Shown here: piece by piece, positions 26,289-35,268 of the stretch
How the letters are laid out: each line of letters opens with the position of its first letter
Numbering within the stretch: the stretch's first letter is position 1
Assembly: GCA_019637685.1 (NCBI GenBank)
Contig: JAHBVF010000016.1
Span: forward strand, 62,001 to 126,000
Length of the DNA: 64,000 bases
DNA from: Caldilineaceae bacterium
GTDB taxonomy: Bacteria; Chloroflexota; Anaerolineae; Caldilineales; Caldilineaceae
Reading direction: 5' to 3'
Program-made: the position numbers and the translations under genes
The notes under the pieces: generated by a model
Databases searched by the model: none
The model's input: only the letters and a program-made list of their open reading frames with translations
What the model was told of the DNA's origin: nothing

Positions 26289-26576
26289 ATGTTTGGACGT
26301 ATACCCTTCTTTGCCCATTTCAATCGATTTGGTCAACGCACCGGAGGATCCGCTGGCTGGTTGTTGATGGGGCCAGGTATTGCCCTGGCCGCGGTTGGGC
26401 TGGCTATCCTCATTTGGCCAGAGTTGCTGGCCTATATGGTGGCTGGGCTGCTCCTCTTTGTCGGGCTGACCCTGGCCGGCTGGGGCTGGCAGATGAGCCG
26501 GGTGGCAAAGCGGATGGAGCAGCAGGCAACAAACGCACACAACGGGGTCTATTATTATGAGGAACCCCGTTTTTAG
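26289..26576 (+). CDS. Small membrane protein in operon with the YugP-type peptidase
   Basis: A 95-residue protein with two hydrophobic helices at about 23-43 (WLLMGPGIALAAVGLAILIW) and 46-68 (LLAYMVAGLLLFVGLTLAGWGW), then a basic amphipathic tail ending in YYYEEPRF. AAAGGAGCAATTCA precedes the ATG. The family is not recognised; helix-loop-helix architecture and position suggest it is co-transcribed with the metallopeptidase. A long palindrome follows 14 bases after the stop. Confidence 0.7.
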   Translation: MFGRIPFFAHFNRFGQRTGGSAGWLLMGPGIALAAVGLAILIWPELLAYMVAGLLLFVGLTLAGWGWQMSRVAKRMEQQATNAHNGVYYYEEPRF

Positions 26577-26590
26577 GAGCGCAGGCAGTG

Positions 26591-26640
26591 GATCAGTGGA
26601 GGGGAAGAGTCAATTAATTGACTCTTCCCCTCCACTGATC
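26591..26640. terminator. 50-bp perfect palindrome
   Basis: Two 25-base arms, 26591-26615 and 26616-26640, are exact reverse complements with no spacer. It follows the small membrane protein gene and precedes the HtrA-like gene. T-rich sequence (TGTTTTGTTG) comes after it. Termination is the simplest role. Confidence 0.75.
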
Positions 26641-26691
26641 TGTTTTGTTGAACTATATTGATCGGGTGATGAAGCGAAGGGAATGAGAGCT

Positions 26692-27978
26692 ATGATGGAA
26701 GAACAGAAGAAGAACAATCGGAGCGTCTGGCTGATTGTGGGCGGAGTTGGGGCACTTTCCATCTTTTCCCTTTGCGCTCTGGTTGTGGTGGCGGGCTTTT
26801 TCTTTGTGAGCGCGCCCAGCAGCCGTATGCAAAGCAGCGAAACAGCCCCTTTGCGCGCACCGGTTGTGCAACAATTGGCAACACCCGTTCCCCCTGCCCA
26901 GCCAGTGGTTGTTGCAGAAGCGGGGAACGATTACGAGACAGCAGTGCTGGTGAGCATCTATGAACGGGTGGGACCGTCGGTGGTCAATGTGGATGTGCTC
27001 AGTTTTCAGCGCAATCTGTCTTCCCAACTCTTTCCCGAACAGAGCCAGATCAATCCGGAGACACTGATTCCCCAGGGCCAGGGGTCCGGCTTTGTGTGGG
27101 ACACCGAAGGCCATATCGTTACCAATGCCCACGTGGTGGACAACGCGGATCAGGTGCAGATCACCTTCTCTGACGGGACCGTCACCATTGCCGATGTCAT
27201 TGGCCTGGATCGTCACAGCGATCTGGCTGTTTTGCAGATCGACCCCACCGGCTACAATCTGGTGCCTGTGCTTCGGGGTGATCTGGACCAGATGAAAGTC
27301 GGGATGCGGGTGGCCGCTATCGGCAATCCATTTGGCTTTGCCGGAACGCTGACCAGCGGCATTGTCAGCGCCATCGGGCGTAGCATCCCTGGCCTTGCCA
27401 GTTTTAGCATTCCCGAATCCATCCAGACCGACACGGCCATCAATCCGGGGAACTCTGGCGGGCCGCTGCTCAATGAGCGGGGCGAGGTCATCGGTGTCAA
27501 CGCCCAGATTCGTTCAGATGAACGGGCCAACAGCGGTGTGGGTTTTGCCATTCCCATCACAATTGTCGAGCGGGTGGTTCCTGTGCTTATCGCCGAGGGC
27601 AGCTACGAACATTCCTACATCGGCATCAGCGGCAACACCCTCAGCCCCATCTGCGCCGAAGGATTGGGCTTTGACTCCGACCTCCGGGGCGCGTATGTGA
27701 ACACTGTCCTGCCTGGCACGCCCGCGGCCAAAGGCAATCTGCGCGGCGGGACCGTCGAGATTCAGAATGACTCTATTGGCATCTGTCCCACAGTGGCCGG
27801 GGGCGATCTGATTACGGCGATCGACGGCCAGCCCGTCACCCGTTTCGACGATCTGCTGGTCTATTTAGAGCGCTACACCAGCCCCGGGGACACCATCACT
27901 CTCACCATTCTGCGCGACGGACGCACAGAAGAAATCAAGATAACCCTGGCCCCCCGCCCAACCACGACCCAGCCATAG
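26692..27978 (+). CDS. HtrA/DegP-type serine protease with PDZ domain
   Basis: Membrane-anchored quality-control protease of 428 residues. Residues about 12-35 form a single N-terminal membrane anchor, then a Pro/Ser-rich linker. The trypsin-like domain has a complete triad: His147 in TNAHVV, Asp177 in HSDLAV and Ser255 in NPGNSGGPL. A PDZ domain occupies about 305-420 and contains a somewhat long insert (RGGTVEIQNDSIGICPT). The active domain should face the outside of the membrane and degrade or refold damaged exported proteins. The start at 26692 is preferred over 26683 because AAGGGA then sits nine bases upstream. Confidence 0.93.
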   Translation: MMEEQKKNNRSVWLIVGGVGALSIFSLCALVVVAGFFFVSAPSSRMQSSETAPLRAPVVQQLATPVPPAQPVVVAEAGNDYETAVLVSIYERVGPSVVNVDVLSFQRNLSSQLFPEQSQINPETLIPQGQGSGFVWDTEGHIVTNAHVVDNADQVQITFSDGTVTIADVIGLDRHSDLAVLQIDPTGYNLVPVLRGDLDQMKVGMRVAAIGNPFGFAGTLTSGIVSAIGRSIPGLASFSIPESIQTDTAINPGNSGGPLLNERGEVIGVNAQIRSDERANSGVGFAIPITIVERVVPVLIAEGSYEHSYIGISGNTLSPICAEGLGFDSDLRGAYVNTVLPGTPAAKGNLRGGTVEIQNDSIGICPTVAGGDLITAIDGQPVTRFDDLLVYLERYTSPGDTITLTILRDGRTEEIKITLAPRPTTTQP

Positions 27979-28007
27979 ACTGATGGCTCCACTGCAGAAA
28001 GGTCACT

Positions 28008-28140
28008 TTCACCGCAGAGGCGCGGAGTTTCGCGGAGAGATTCAGGAGAAAACTTCCGCGGTGGGTCTGTAGGCTTTTTGCAGTAGACTCACAGATGAAC
28101 AGGGGTGAACGCGGATGGGCAGGGATAAATCTGCGTTCCT
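28008..28140. repeat. Degenerate intergenic repeats in the gap 27979-28347
   Basis: This gap has no gene. It holds a CACCGCAGAGGCGCGGAG-type word at 28010-28027 and a GATGAACA...GAACGCGGAT word at about 28094-28117 that pairs imperfectly with ATCTGCGTTCCTGTTC near 28127-28142. Similar words occur at 37819, 40600 and 61107 and are common between genes of many environmental bacteria. A terminator hairpin lies further right at 28272-28313. Confidence 0.6.
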
Positions 28141-28271
28141 GTTCTTGTCGTTATTTTCGTCGTTACCGGTGTCAGGTAACCATATTGCCCAACCAGCAAT
28201 CGGTTTGTGTGCCACAGGTAGGGCAATTTTAGGATTCGGGTAGCTGTTTGCTGGAATATGCCTACAATGAC

Positions 28272-28313
28272 AAAAGAGGCGGGAGCAAGTTAATATCTGC
28301 TCCCGCCTCTTTT
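28272..28313 (-). terminator. 16-bp perfect hairpin terminator for the zinc-ribbon gene
   Basis: AAAAGAGGCGGGAGCA (28272-28287) and its exact complement (28298-28313) enclose a 10-base loop. Read on the minus strand it ends in a U-run after the zinc-ribbon gene; it can work on both strands. Confidence 0.85.
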
Positions 28314-28347
28314 TGTTTCGCAATGTCAGCCCGCTCAGGCCCGCGGG

Positions 28348-28752
28348 CTATTCTTCGATATCGATGATGTGCTCTTCCGCGCCTTGCCGCCACACACCTT
28401 TGCCATCGCCCACCGCCCAGGTGGAGCGGATGCGGATGGTGCGTTTGGGACGTCCGCTGGCCGGTTGGGCAGGCGCTGCCCGGCGCGGCGTCGGGGCAGA
28501 TGGCTTTGTGACGGCTGGCGGATTCTGGGCCATCTCTTCCAGCCGTGAACGCAATAGCTTCCACCCGGCACGCACAGCCCAACTGGCCAGACCCGCGGCC
28601 ACGGGCAGCGCGGCTGTCGCCAATTGCATAGGGAGCTTGCGCTGTTCGACCGGCAGACCGGCTGTTGTGTCATAGCCGCAACGACCACAAAAACGGGTCT
28701 CCAGGCCGACTTTGCCGCCACACTGGGAACAGACTCTCGATACCTCACTCAT
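28348..28752 (-). CDS. Zinc-ribbon protein with a short hydrophobic region
   Basis: A 134-residue protein of unknown role. The N-terminus VCSQCGGKVGLETRFCGRCG is a double-CxxC zinc ribbon. Residues about 45-70 (LATAALPVAAGLASWAVRAG) are weakly hydrophobic, and the C-terminal half is Pro/Ala/Arg-rich and ends in an acidic IIDIEE. The start at 28752 is supported by AAAAGGAAGG upstream; an ATG further upstream at 28845 is not. Zinc-ribbon membrane proteins of this sort are common in Chloroflexota, without a known function. Confidence 0.75.
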   Translation of the reverse strand: MSEVSRVCSQCGGKVGLETRFCGRCGYDTTAGLPVEQRKLPMQLATAALPVAAGLASWAVRAGWKLLRSRLEEMAQNPPAVTKPSAPTPRRAAPAQPASGRPKRTIRIRSTWAVGDGKGVWRQGAEEHIIDIEE

Positions 28753-28962
28753 AGGCCAACGCCTTCCTTTTCCCTGGCACTCACAAACAGGCACTTGCTG
28801 GTATTTACTGGGGGGAGTATAGCACCCCAGGCGCGCTCTCTGCAAGACGCTTCTGTCGGCGTTTCCGGGTGCTCTTTTTCTCTGCGCCCTCTCTGGCCTA
28901 CTTGGGAATTGGCACGGCCAGGGCTATAATAGAAGAATGAATGCAGACTGTGACGGACTCCT

Positions 28963-30078
28963 ATGCGCGCTGTCCTGGTGAGCAAAGCGCTGGTTGTCGG
29001 CGCATATCAACGCAAGGCCGAAGAGATCGCCCGCCTGGGCGTGGACCTGACTGTGCTAACGCCCCCCGCCTGGCGGGATCGTCGGGGTGAGCAGCAGGCT
29101 GAACGTATCCATACTGACGGGTACGAATTACGCACCATCCCCGTGCGTTTCAACGGCAACTTCCATTTACACCACTACCCTACACTCTTTCGGGAATTGC
29201 AGGACCTGCGCCCGGATGTGGTCCATTTGGACGAGGAACCCTACAACGCGGCCACGTGGCTGGGGGTGCGTGCCGCGCGCCGGGCCGGGGCAGCGATCAC
29301 TTTTTTCGCGTGGCAAAATATCCATCGCGCCTATCCGCCTCCCTTTCGCTGGTTCGAGAGGGCCGTATACGCGGCCTGCCCCCAGGCCATTGCAGGCAAT
29401 CGGGACGCGGCCGATGTGCTGAAACGCAAAGGCTATACGGGCGAGATTACTCTTCTGCCCCAGTTCGGGGTGGACCCACAACTCTTTTCCCCGGCCCAAT
29501 GTTCGGCCCCCGGCGCGTGTCTGCGTATCGGCTATGCAGGCGGGCTGCTGCCGGAAAAAGGGCTGGACCTGCTCCTGCGGGCCTGCGCGGGATTGGTGGG
29601 TGAATGGCGTTTGCAGATAGCCGGAGGCGGTGAGGAAGAGAGGGAGCTACGCGGCATCGCCGATGAGGTGGGCATAGGGGAACGGGTAGAATGGAGGCAG
29701 CGCATTCCCAGCGGGCAGATGCCCACTTTTTATCAAAAGCTGGATGTGCTGGTCCTGCCCAGCCGCACAATGCCCAATTGGAAGGAGCAGTTTGGCCGGG
29801 TGCTGATTGAAGCGATGTCCTGCGGCGTGGCTGTGGTGGGCAGTGACTCCGGGGAGATTCCCCACGTGATTGGCGATGGGGGATTGATCTTCCCGGAAGG
29901 GGATGTGGCCGCTCTGATGGGCCGGTTGCAGGGCTTGCTGGATGACCGCCGCGCAACCCGGCGGTTGGGCGAAGCGGGCCGGGCACGGGTGTTGGCCCAT
30001 TTTACAATGGCCCAGATCGCGGCGGAGACAGTGGCTGTCTATGGCAAGTTGCATTCCAGCCAAAACGGGAAAGGCTGA
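28963..30078 (+). CDS. GT4-family glycosyltransferase
   Basis: A 371-residue GT-B enzyme of family GT4, acting at the cytoplasmic face of the membrane on nucleotide-sugar donors. The C-terminal donor domain carries YAGGLLPEKGLDLLLRA, a fold-typical IAGGGEEERELR, and the GT4 signature EQFGRVLIEAMSCGVAVVGSDSGEIP, in which the first glutamate and Glu818-type ExxxxxxxE pair bind the donor. The N-terminal acceptor domain is short of a signal. It opens a four-gene operon (28963-33972) for surface glycan and glycolipid assembly. Acceptor and sugar are unknown. Confidence 0.9.
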   Translation: MRAVLVSKALVVGAYQRKAEEIARLGVDLTVLTPPAWRDRRGEQQAERIHTDGYELRTIPVRFNGNFHLHHYPTLFRELQDLRPDVVHLDEEPYNAATWLGVRAARRAGAAITFFAWQNIHRAYPPPFRWFERAVYAACPQAIAGNRDAADVLKRKGYTGEITLLPQFGVDPQLFSPAQCSAPGACLRIGYAGGLLPEKGLDLLLRACAGLVGEWRLQIAGGGEEERELRGIADEVGIGERVEWRQRIPSGQMPTFYQKLDVLVLPSRTMPNWKEQFGRVLIEAMSCGVAVVGSDSGEIPHVIGDGGLIFPEGDVAALMGRLQGLLDDRRATRRLGEAGRARVLAHFTMAQIAAETVAVYGKLHSSQNGKG

Positions 30079-30117
30079 ATGTGAGGCTGTTCAGCCCCAC
30101 GCAGATTTTTGGTGTCT

Positions 30118-31263
30118 ATGCATATCGCTGTCAACGCTCAACTGCTGAATACAGAGGCAAGCTACCGGAGCGCGGGGGTCAGCAACTACAGCCGAAATCT
30201 GCTGACTGCATTGGCAAAAGAAGCCGATGGCCAGCAATTCACAATTTTTGTCAACGATCCGAATTTCGCGCCAGATTCTGTGGAAGCTGTCCTCTCGCTG
30301 CGCCGTAGCCGCTGGCCTGTGCAGCAGCCGCTGGTGCGGATTGCCTGGGAGCAGACCGCCCTCCCTTTGGCCCTGGCGGGGATGGATGTGGATTTGATGC
30401 ACGGGCTGGTCAATGTGCTGCCCCTGGCCTCCCACGTGCCCGGTGTGGTCACAGTTCACGACCTGAGCTTTGTGCGTATGCCGGAGAAACTGCCGCCAGC
30501 CAAGCGTTTCTATCTTGCCCGGCTCTGCGCGGCCAGTGTTTCCAAGGCCCGCCAGGTGATTGCGGTCAGCCGGCAGACTGCCGACGATCTGGTGAGCTGT
30601 TTTGGGGTGGACGCAGGAAAGATCGAAGTTGTGTATAATGGGGTGGCTGGGGACTTTCATCCGGGTGTGGCGGCAGAGACGGAAGCCTTTCGCCTGGCCA
30701 AAGGGTTGCCCGCGCGCTTTCTGTTCTATCTGGGCACGCTGGAACCCCGCAAGAATCTGCTCCGTTTGATCGATGGCTATGCGCGCTGGCGGGAGAACGA
30801 CCCGGCCGGGGGTGGGGTGGCTCTGATAGTGGCCGGTGGCAAGGGTTGGTATTATAATGAGATCTTCCGATTGGTGCGTGAGCGAGGATTGGAAAGCGCG
30901 GTACGCTTTCCCGGCTTTATCCCCGGCGCAGAACTGCCCCACTGGTATCGGGCCGCCGAAGCCTTTGTCTACCCCAGCCTTTTCGAGGGCTTTGGCCTGC
31001 CCGTGGCCGAGGCCATGGCCTGCGGCACACCGGTGATCTGCAGCGACGCCGCCAGTCTGTTGGAAGTGGCCGGGGATGGGGCGCTCATCTTTCCCGCCCA
31101 GGAAACAGCCGGTCTGGTGGATGCGCTGAGCCGTCTCTTTGCTGGTGGCTCCTTGCGGCGGGAACTGGTGCAGGCCGGATTGGCGCGTGCCCGTCGCTTC
31201 ACCTGGGAACAGACCGCGCGGGAGACACTGGCGCTGTATAAAGACATTGCACAACGACATTGA
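30118..31263 (+). CDS. GT4-family glycosyltransferase (mannosyltransferase-like)
   Basis: A 381-residue GT-B enzyme. The N-terminus HIAVNAQLL and the stretch VTVHDLSFVRMPE resemble WbaZ/MtfB-type mannosyltransferases. The C-terminal domain has LGTLEPRKNLLRLIDGYA, VAGGKGWYYNEI and the GT4 signature PSLFEGFGLPVAEAMACGTPVICSD. The ATG at 30118 gives a normal N-terminus; a GTG nine bases upstream is possible. It begins 39 bases after the previous glycosyltransferase gene and abuts the sugar-transferase gene at 31264, so the three are probably co-translated. Confidence 0.92.
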   Translation: MHIAVNAQLLNTEASYRSAGVSNYSRNLLTALAKEADGQQFTIFVNDPNFAPDSVEAVLSLRRSRWPVQQPLVRIAWEQTALPLALAGMDVDLMHGLVNVLPLASHVPGVVTVHDLSFVRMPEKLPPAKRFYLARLCAASVSKARQVIAVSRQTADDLVSCFGVDAGKIEVVYNGVAGDFHPGVAAETEAFRLAKGLPARFLFYLGTLEPRKNLLRLIDGYARWRENDPAGGGVALIVAGGKGWYYNEIFRLVRERGLESAVRFPGFIPGAELPHWYRAAEAFVYPSLFEGFGLPVAEAMACGTPVICSDAASLLEVAGDGALIFPAQETAGLVDALSRLFAGGSLRRELVQAGLARARRFTWEQTARETLALYKDIAQRH

Positions 31264-32772
31264 ATGCTGATGACAACCACTGCCAAGCCGTTGAAGCAAC
31301 CGCATAGTATTTCTGGTGAACGGGGCAACTGGCTGATTAATCTGGTTGTGCGTATCCAGCCAGCCTGGTGGCCCGCGCTTCTCCTCTTTTCCGACTTGCT
31401 TCTGATTTTTGCTGCCTTTCTGCTCTCCTATTGGGTGCGCTATCAACTCCAGTGGTTTCGGGCCGTAGACCCCGCCAACCAGACAGATTTTGTCACCTAT
31501 CTTCCCTTTTCTGTGGCTCTGGTTGCCATTCTCTTTCTCTCTTTTAACTTCTCTGGTGTCTATCGCCAGCGCCGGGATCGGGGCTGGCTGGAGGAGGTCT
31601 ATAGTATTGCCACTGCTACCACCCTGGGTGTGGTCACGCTGATCATTCTGAATCTGATTTTTGGTGAGCTTTCCTATAGCCGTCTGATATTTCTGTACGC
31701 GGCTGTCTTTGTAATTCTGTTATTGGGGGGCAGCCGGGCCGCCATTTATATGCTGCGGGGCTATTTGCGGGCACGGGGCGTGGCTGTGCAGCGGGTGGTG
31801 CTGGTGGGCGCGGGCGATGTGGGGCGAATGGTCATGCGCAATATTGCGGCCCGGCCCAATCTGGGCTACCGGCTCATCGGTTTTCTGGACGACAACCCCA
31901 CCAAAAATTCGACGGATATTGGACGGTTCAAAGCCCTGGGGCCGCTGGAAAACTTCGAGCAGGTATTGCTCACCTATCCGGTGGACGAAGCGATTATCTG
32001 CCTGCCCTGGCAAAGCCACCGCACAGTGGCCCGGCTTCTCCACCAGTGCGAGCAGAGCGGTGTGCGGGCGCATATCGTGCCGGACCTCTTTCAACTGACC
32101 AAAAATCAGATGCGCGTGGAAGACCTGAATGGCGTCCCTCTCATCAGCACCCGGGAAGTCTCTATTGCCGGGTGGAATCTGATTTTCAAACGGGTGTTGG
32201 ACCTGGTAATTGTCTCTGTCGGTTCTCTCTTTGCCCTGCCCATTGGGCTGTTAATTATCCTGGCCATCCGGCTGGATTCCAGCGGACCTGTCATCTACAG
32301 CCAAACCCGGGTGGGCAAGAATGGCAAACCCTTTGCCATCTACAAATTTCGTTCGATGGTGACCGATGCCGAGGAGCGTCGGGATGAGCTTGCCGCACTC
32401 AATGAGGCCACTGGCCCCCTCTTCAAAGTGCGCGACGACCCCCGACGGACGCGGGTGGGCCGGCTCCTGCGCCGCTTCAGCCTGGACGAACTGCCCCAGC
32501 TCATCAATGTGTTCCGGGGGGAGATGAGTCTCATCGGTCCCCGCCCCAACCTGCCCGAAGAAGTGGCCCAGTACAAAGAGTGGCATCACAAACGTCTTTC
32601 GGTCAGCCCCGGCATGACAGGGCTGTGGCAGGTAAGCGGGCGCAGCGATTTGACCTTTGACGAGATGGTGCTGCTGGACATTTATTATGCAGAAAACTGG
32701 AGTCTGGGTATGGACCTGGGCATTCTGTTGATGACAGGGCCACGAGTGCTCTTTGCCAAGGGTGCGTACTGA
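31264..32772 (+). CDS. Polyprenyl-phosphate sugar-1-phosphate transferase (WbaP/WcaJ type)
   Basis: A 502-residue membrane enzyme that starts glycan assembly by moving a sugar phosphate from a nucleotide sugar to undecaprenyl phosphate. Four hydrophobic helices occupy about 35-165, then a Rossmann-like CoA-binding domain (VVLVGAGDVGRMV), a further membrane helix near 315-340, and the catalytic bacterial sugar transferase domain: SSGPVIYSQTRVGKNG, YKFRSMV, LRRFSLDELPQL, MSLIGPRP and PGMTGLWQVSGRS. The ATG follows the preceding stop codon immediately (TGAATG). Its presence with the GT4 genes points to exopolysaccharide or O-chain synthesis. Confidence 0.95.
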   Translation: MLMTTTAKPLKQPHSISGERGNWLINLVVRIQPAWWPALLLFSDLLLIFAAFLLSYWVRYQLQWFRAVDPANQTDFVTYLPFSVALVAILFLSFNFSGVYRQRRDRGWLEEVYSIATATTLGVVTLIILNLIFGELSYSRLIFLYAAVFVILLLGGSRAAIYMLRGYLRARGVAVQRVVLVGAGDVGRMVMRNIAARPNLGYRLIGFLDDNPTKNSTDIGRFKALGPLENFEQVLLTYPVDEAIICLPWQSHRTVARLLHQCEQSGVRAHIVPDLFQLTKNQMRVEDLNGVPLISTREVSIAGWNLIFKRVLDLVIVSVGSLFALPIGLLIILAIRLDSSGPVIYSQTRVGKNGKPFAIYKFRSMVTDAEERRDELAALNEATGPLFKVRDDPRRTRVGRLLRRFSLDELPQLINVFRGEMSLIGPRPNLPEEVAQYKEWHHKRLSVSPGMTGLWQVSGRSDLTFDEMVLLDIYYAENWSLGMDLGILLMTGPRVLFAKGAY

Positions 32773-32820
32773 GTAATTCTCATAAGAATTTTGGACGCAA
32801 ACCTGATGGAGGGAGTTCGC

Positions 32821-33972
32821 TTGGAACGTAGACAACAGCGTGTTTTGATTTTGATGAGCGACACGGGTGGAGGACATCGCGCCAGTGCCGAAGCGTTGGC
32901 CGCTGGCTTTGGCGAACGTTTCGGCGAACGCTTCCATGTGCATGTGATCGATCTCTGGAGCCATTACACGCCCTGGCCTGTCAATCAGGTTCCCAAAAGC
33001 TACCGCACACTGGTGACAGATGCCCTTTGGCTCTGGAAACTGGCGTGGCGGGCCAGCGAACGAGACTGGCTGACCGAGCCGGGGCTGCGTCTGGTCGGGC
33101 GGCTTGTGCGTCGGGCCATGCGTCGGGCTTTTGACGAATTCCAGCCCGATGTGGTCATCTCCGTACACCCTCTGATGCAGCACGCCCCCCTGCGTTTGCT
33201 CCGCAATACACTCAACTCCTCTATACCTTTTGTCACTGTCGTCACTGATCTGGTTTCCATCGCGCCGGTCTGGTATCACCGGGGGGTGGACCGCTGCTTT
33301 GTTGCCAGCGACGAGGCTGTGCGTCGGGCCAAACGGGCGGGCCTGCGCGACGAGCAGATTCGGCTTTACGGGCTGCCGATTCGGCCCGCCTTTGCGCGAC
33401 CGGTGGGCGAAAAGTGCGGCCTGCGCAATTCTCTGGGGCTGGACCCGGCGCGGATGACGGCTCTGCTGGTGGGTGGCGGCGAAGGGATGGGGCCGGTGGG
33501 CGCGATTGCCCGTGCGGTGGCCGCCCGCCTGGCCGCAGACGGGCGGGAAGCCCAATTGGTGGTAGTCTGTGGGCGCAACGAAAATCTGCGCCGGGAGCTG
33601 GCGGCAGTCGCCTGGCCTTTGCCCGTGCGGGTGGAAGGTTTTGTGCGGAATATGCCCGAATGGATGGCAGCCAGCGACTGTGTCGTGACCAAAGCCGGGC
33701 CGGGCACGATTGCCGAGGCGTTGATCAGTGGGCTGCCTATTCTGCTCACCGGCTTTATTCCAGGCCAGGAAGAGGGCAATGTGCCCTTTGTGGTGGACAA
33801 TGGAGTGGGGGCCTATAGCGAGAAGCCTGAGGAGATTGCCAGGCTGCTCAGTCGCTGGTTTGGGCCAGGACGGGCACATCTGGAGGAGATGGGGCACAAG
33901 GCCCGGTCAATGGGACGTCCCCAGGCGACCTTTGAAATTGTGGATGAGATTGTTGCATTGTTGGACAAATAA
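32821..33972 (+). CDS. MGDG synthase/UgtP-like glycolipid glycosyltransferase
   Basis: A GT-B glycosyltransferase of 383 residues in family GT28. The N-terminal part (LMSDTGGGHRASAEALAAGF) is the MGDG-synthase-type acceptor domain and the C-terminal part (LVGGGEGMGPVGAIARAV, VTKAGPGTIAEALISGLPILL) is the UDP-sugar-binding domain related to MurG. Family members glycosylate diacylglycerol at the membrane. A TTG at 32821 is chosen because ATGGAGGGA lies just upstream; an ATG at 32806 is part of that ribosome site. Being last in the glycan operon, it may make a membrane glycolipid rather than polymer. Confidence 0.88.
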   Translation: MERRQQRVLILMSDTGGGHRASAEALAAGFGERFGERFHVHVIDLWSHYTPWPVNQVPKSYRTLVTDALWLWKLAWRASERDWLTEPGLRLVGRLVRRAMRRAFDEFQPDVVISVHPLMQHAPLRLLRNTLNSSIPFVTVVTDLVSIAPVWYHRGVDRCFVASDEAVRRAKRAGLRDEQIRLYGLPIRPAFARPVGEKCGLRNSLGLDPARMTALLVGGGEGMGPVGAIARAVAARLAADGREAQLVVVCGRNENLRRELAAVAWPLPVRVEGFVRNMPEWMAASDCVVTKAGPGTIAEALISGLPILLTGFIPGQEEGNVPFVVDNGVGAYSEKPEEIARLLSRWFGPGRAHLEEMGHKARSMGRPQATFEIVDEIVALLDK

Positions 33973-34037
33973 AGCGAGCGGTCCGGTTGCGAAAAAACTG
34001 CTCGATGGTTCGCAGGCACGGCCCCCGATTTTTGCTG

Positions 34038-35255
34038 TCAACGCTTCAGTCGCTGCCAATCAAACATCCCCGCGCCGCGCCCTTCTGTCAGCAGCCCAAA
34101 GGCCCGTTCGGCCACTTTAATGCCCAGGCCCATTCCGTGGCCGTTGAAACCCACGCAGAAGAATACCCCCGGCTGGTCGGGCATCTCCCCCACCAGCGGC
34201 AGTCCGTCGTCGGTGAAACCCATTGTGCCTGCCCAGCGGTGGCTGATAGGCACATCTGCCAGTTCGGGGAAATATCGGGCTGTGTACGCACTGATGTCTG
34301 CCTGCACCTTCGCTGTGACATTTTCATCGGTCAAATGATTCTCTGTGGCATAGTTCAAATGGCGTGCGCCGCCGATCAGCCAGCGCCCCATCCCCGGCTG
34401 GTCTGGCTCGGCCACCTGGCGGAAGTAGTAGTAGCCAAAATGGCTGTAGCCCGCCACAGGGAAGACCAGCGGCGCGGGTTCACTCACCTGAATCTGGCCG
34501 CGCCGGGGGTGAACTTTGCCCTGGAAAAAAGGATGGAAGAGGGCTGAGTATCCGTTTGTCGCCAGCAAGACGCGGCGGGCGTGGATAGTGGCCCGACTGC
34601 TTTCCACCCGCAGGCCCGTGCCCGCAGGGGTGATTTCCGTCACGGCTGCGCTGCTTATCACCCGCACACCAGAGGCCGCCAACAGCGCCCGGTTGAAATG
34701 GGCCGGTTGAATCACCCCATCCGCGGGTCGATGCAGCCCGGCCAGAAAGCCCCGGCCAAAGAAATCCGTGGACGCGAAGTGGTGGTCAAAGCCATCTGCT
34801 TGCAACAGGCGGGCAGACCCGGCCAGGGCCTCCGCCTCCTCTGCGCAGTCGGCCAGCAGCCAGCTTCCGCAGCGTTCGCTGGGGACGCCCAACCTGGCCG
34901 CCAACCCCAGCATCATCTCCCGGTTGTCGATGGTGAGCTGCCAAAGCTCTTTCGCTGCCTGTCGCCCATACTGCTCAACCGCACTGGCATAGCTTTCGGC
35001 AATACCACACAGAGCCATCCCCGCGTTGCGGCCTGTGGCGCCCAGCGCGGGCTGCCGGGCATCCAGCAGCACCGCTTCGATCCCCGCCTGTTGGGCAAAC
35101 CAGGCGATGCTGCTGCCGATGACGCCACCACCGACAATGCACAGGTCGGTTTCTATTTTCAGCCCTTCCCCCGGTGGGGCTTCGGGCGTGGGCAGGCCGA
35201 TGCTCTGCTGCCAGAAGGAAGTAGTGGCAAAACGGTCGAGGAAAGTGGATGCCAT
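34038..35255 (-). CDS. FAD-dependent amine/amino-acid oxidoreductase (DAO family)
   Basis: A 405-residue flavoenzyme of the glycine oxidase/D-amino-acid oxidase family. The N-terminal dinucleotide-binding motif is DLCIVGGGVIGSSIAWFAQQAG, followed by LLDARQPALGATGRNAGM, which is characteristic of the gamma-glutamylputrescine oxidase (PuuB-like) branch. The C-terminal FAD contact is VGFNGHGMGLGIKVAE. It should oxidise an amine or amino acid and release H2O2 and ammonia; the exact substrate is not clear. AAAGGGATTTAGCA precedes the ATG. It starts 13 bases downstream of the secreted glycosidase-like gene, so the two may share a transcript. Confidence 0.9.
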   Translation of the reverse strand: MASTFLDRFATTSFWQQSIGLPTPEAPPGEGLKIETDLCIVGGGVIGSSIAWFAQQAGIEAVLLDARQPALGATGRNAGMALCGIAESYASAVEQYGRQAAKELWQLTIDNREMMLGLAARLGVPSERCGSWLLADCAEEAEALAGSARLLQADGFDHHFASTDFFGRGFLAGLHRPADGVIQPAHFNRALLAASGVRVISSAAVTEITPAGTGLRVESSRATIHARRVLLATNGYSALFHPFFQGKVHPRRGQIQVSEPAPLVFPVAGYSHFGYYYFRQVAEPDQPGMGRWLIGGARHLNYATENHLTDENVTAKVQADISAYTARYFPELADVPISHRWAGTMGFTDDGLPLVGEMPDQPGVFFCVGFNGHGMGLGIKVAERAFGLLTEGRGAGMFDWQRLKR

Positions 35256-35268
35256 TGCTAAATCCCTT

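Noticed and set aside
32251-33897. 548-codon minus-strand frame over the glycan operon
   Set aside because: Antisense shadow of two recognised glycosyltransferase genes.
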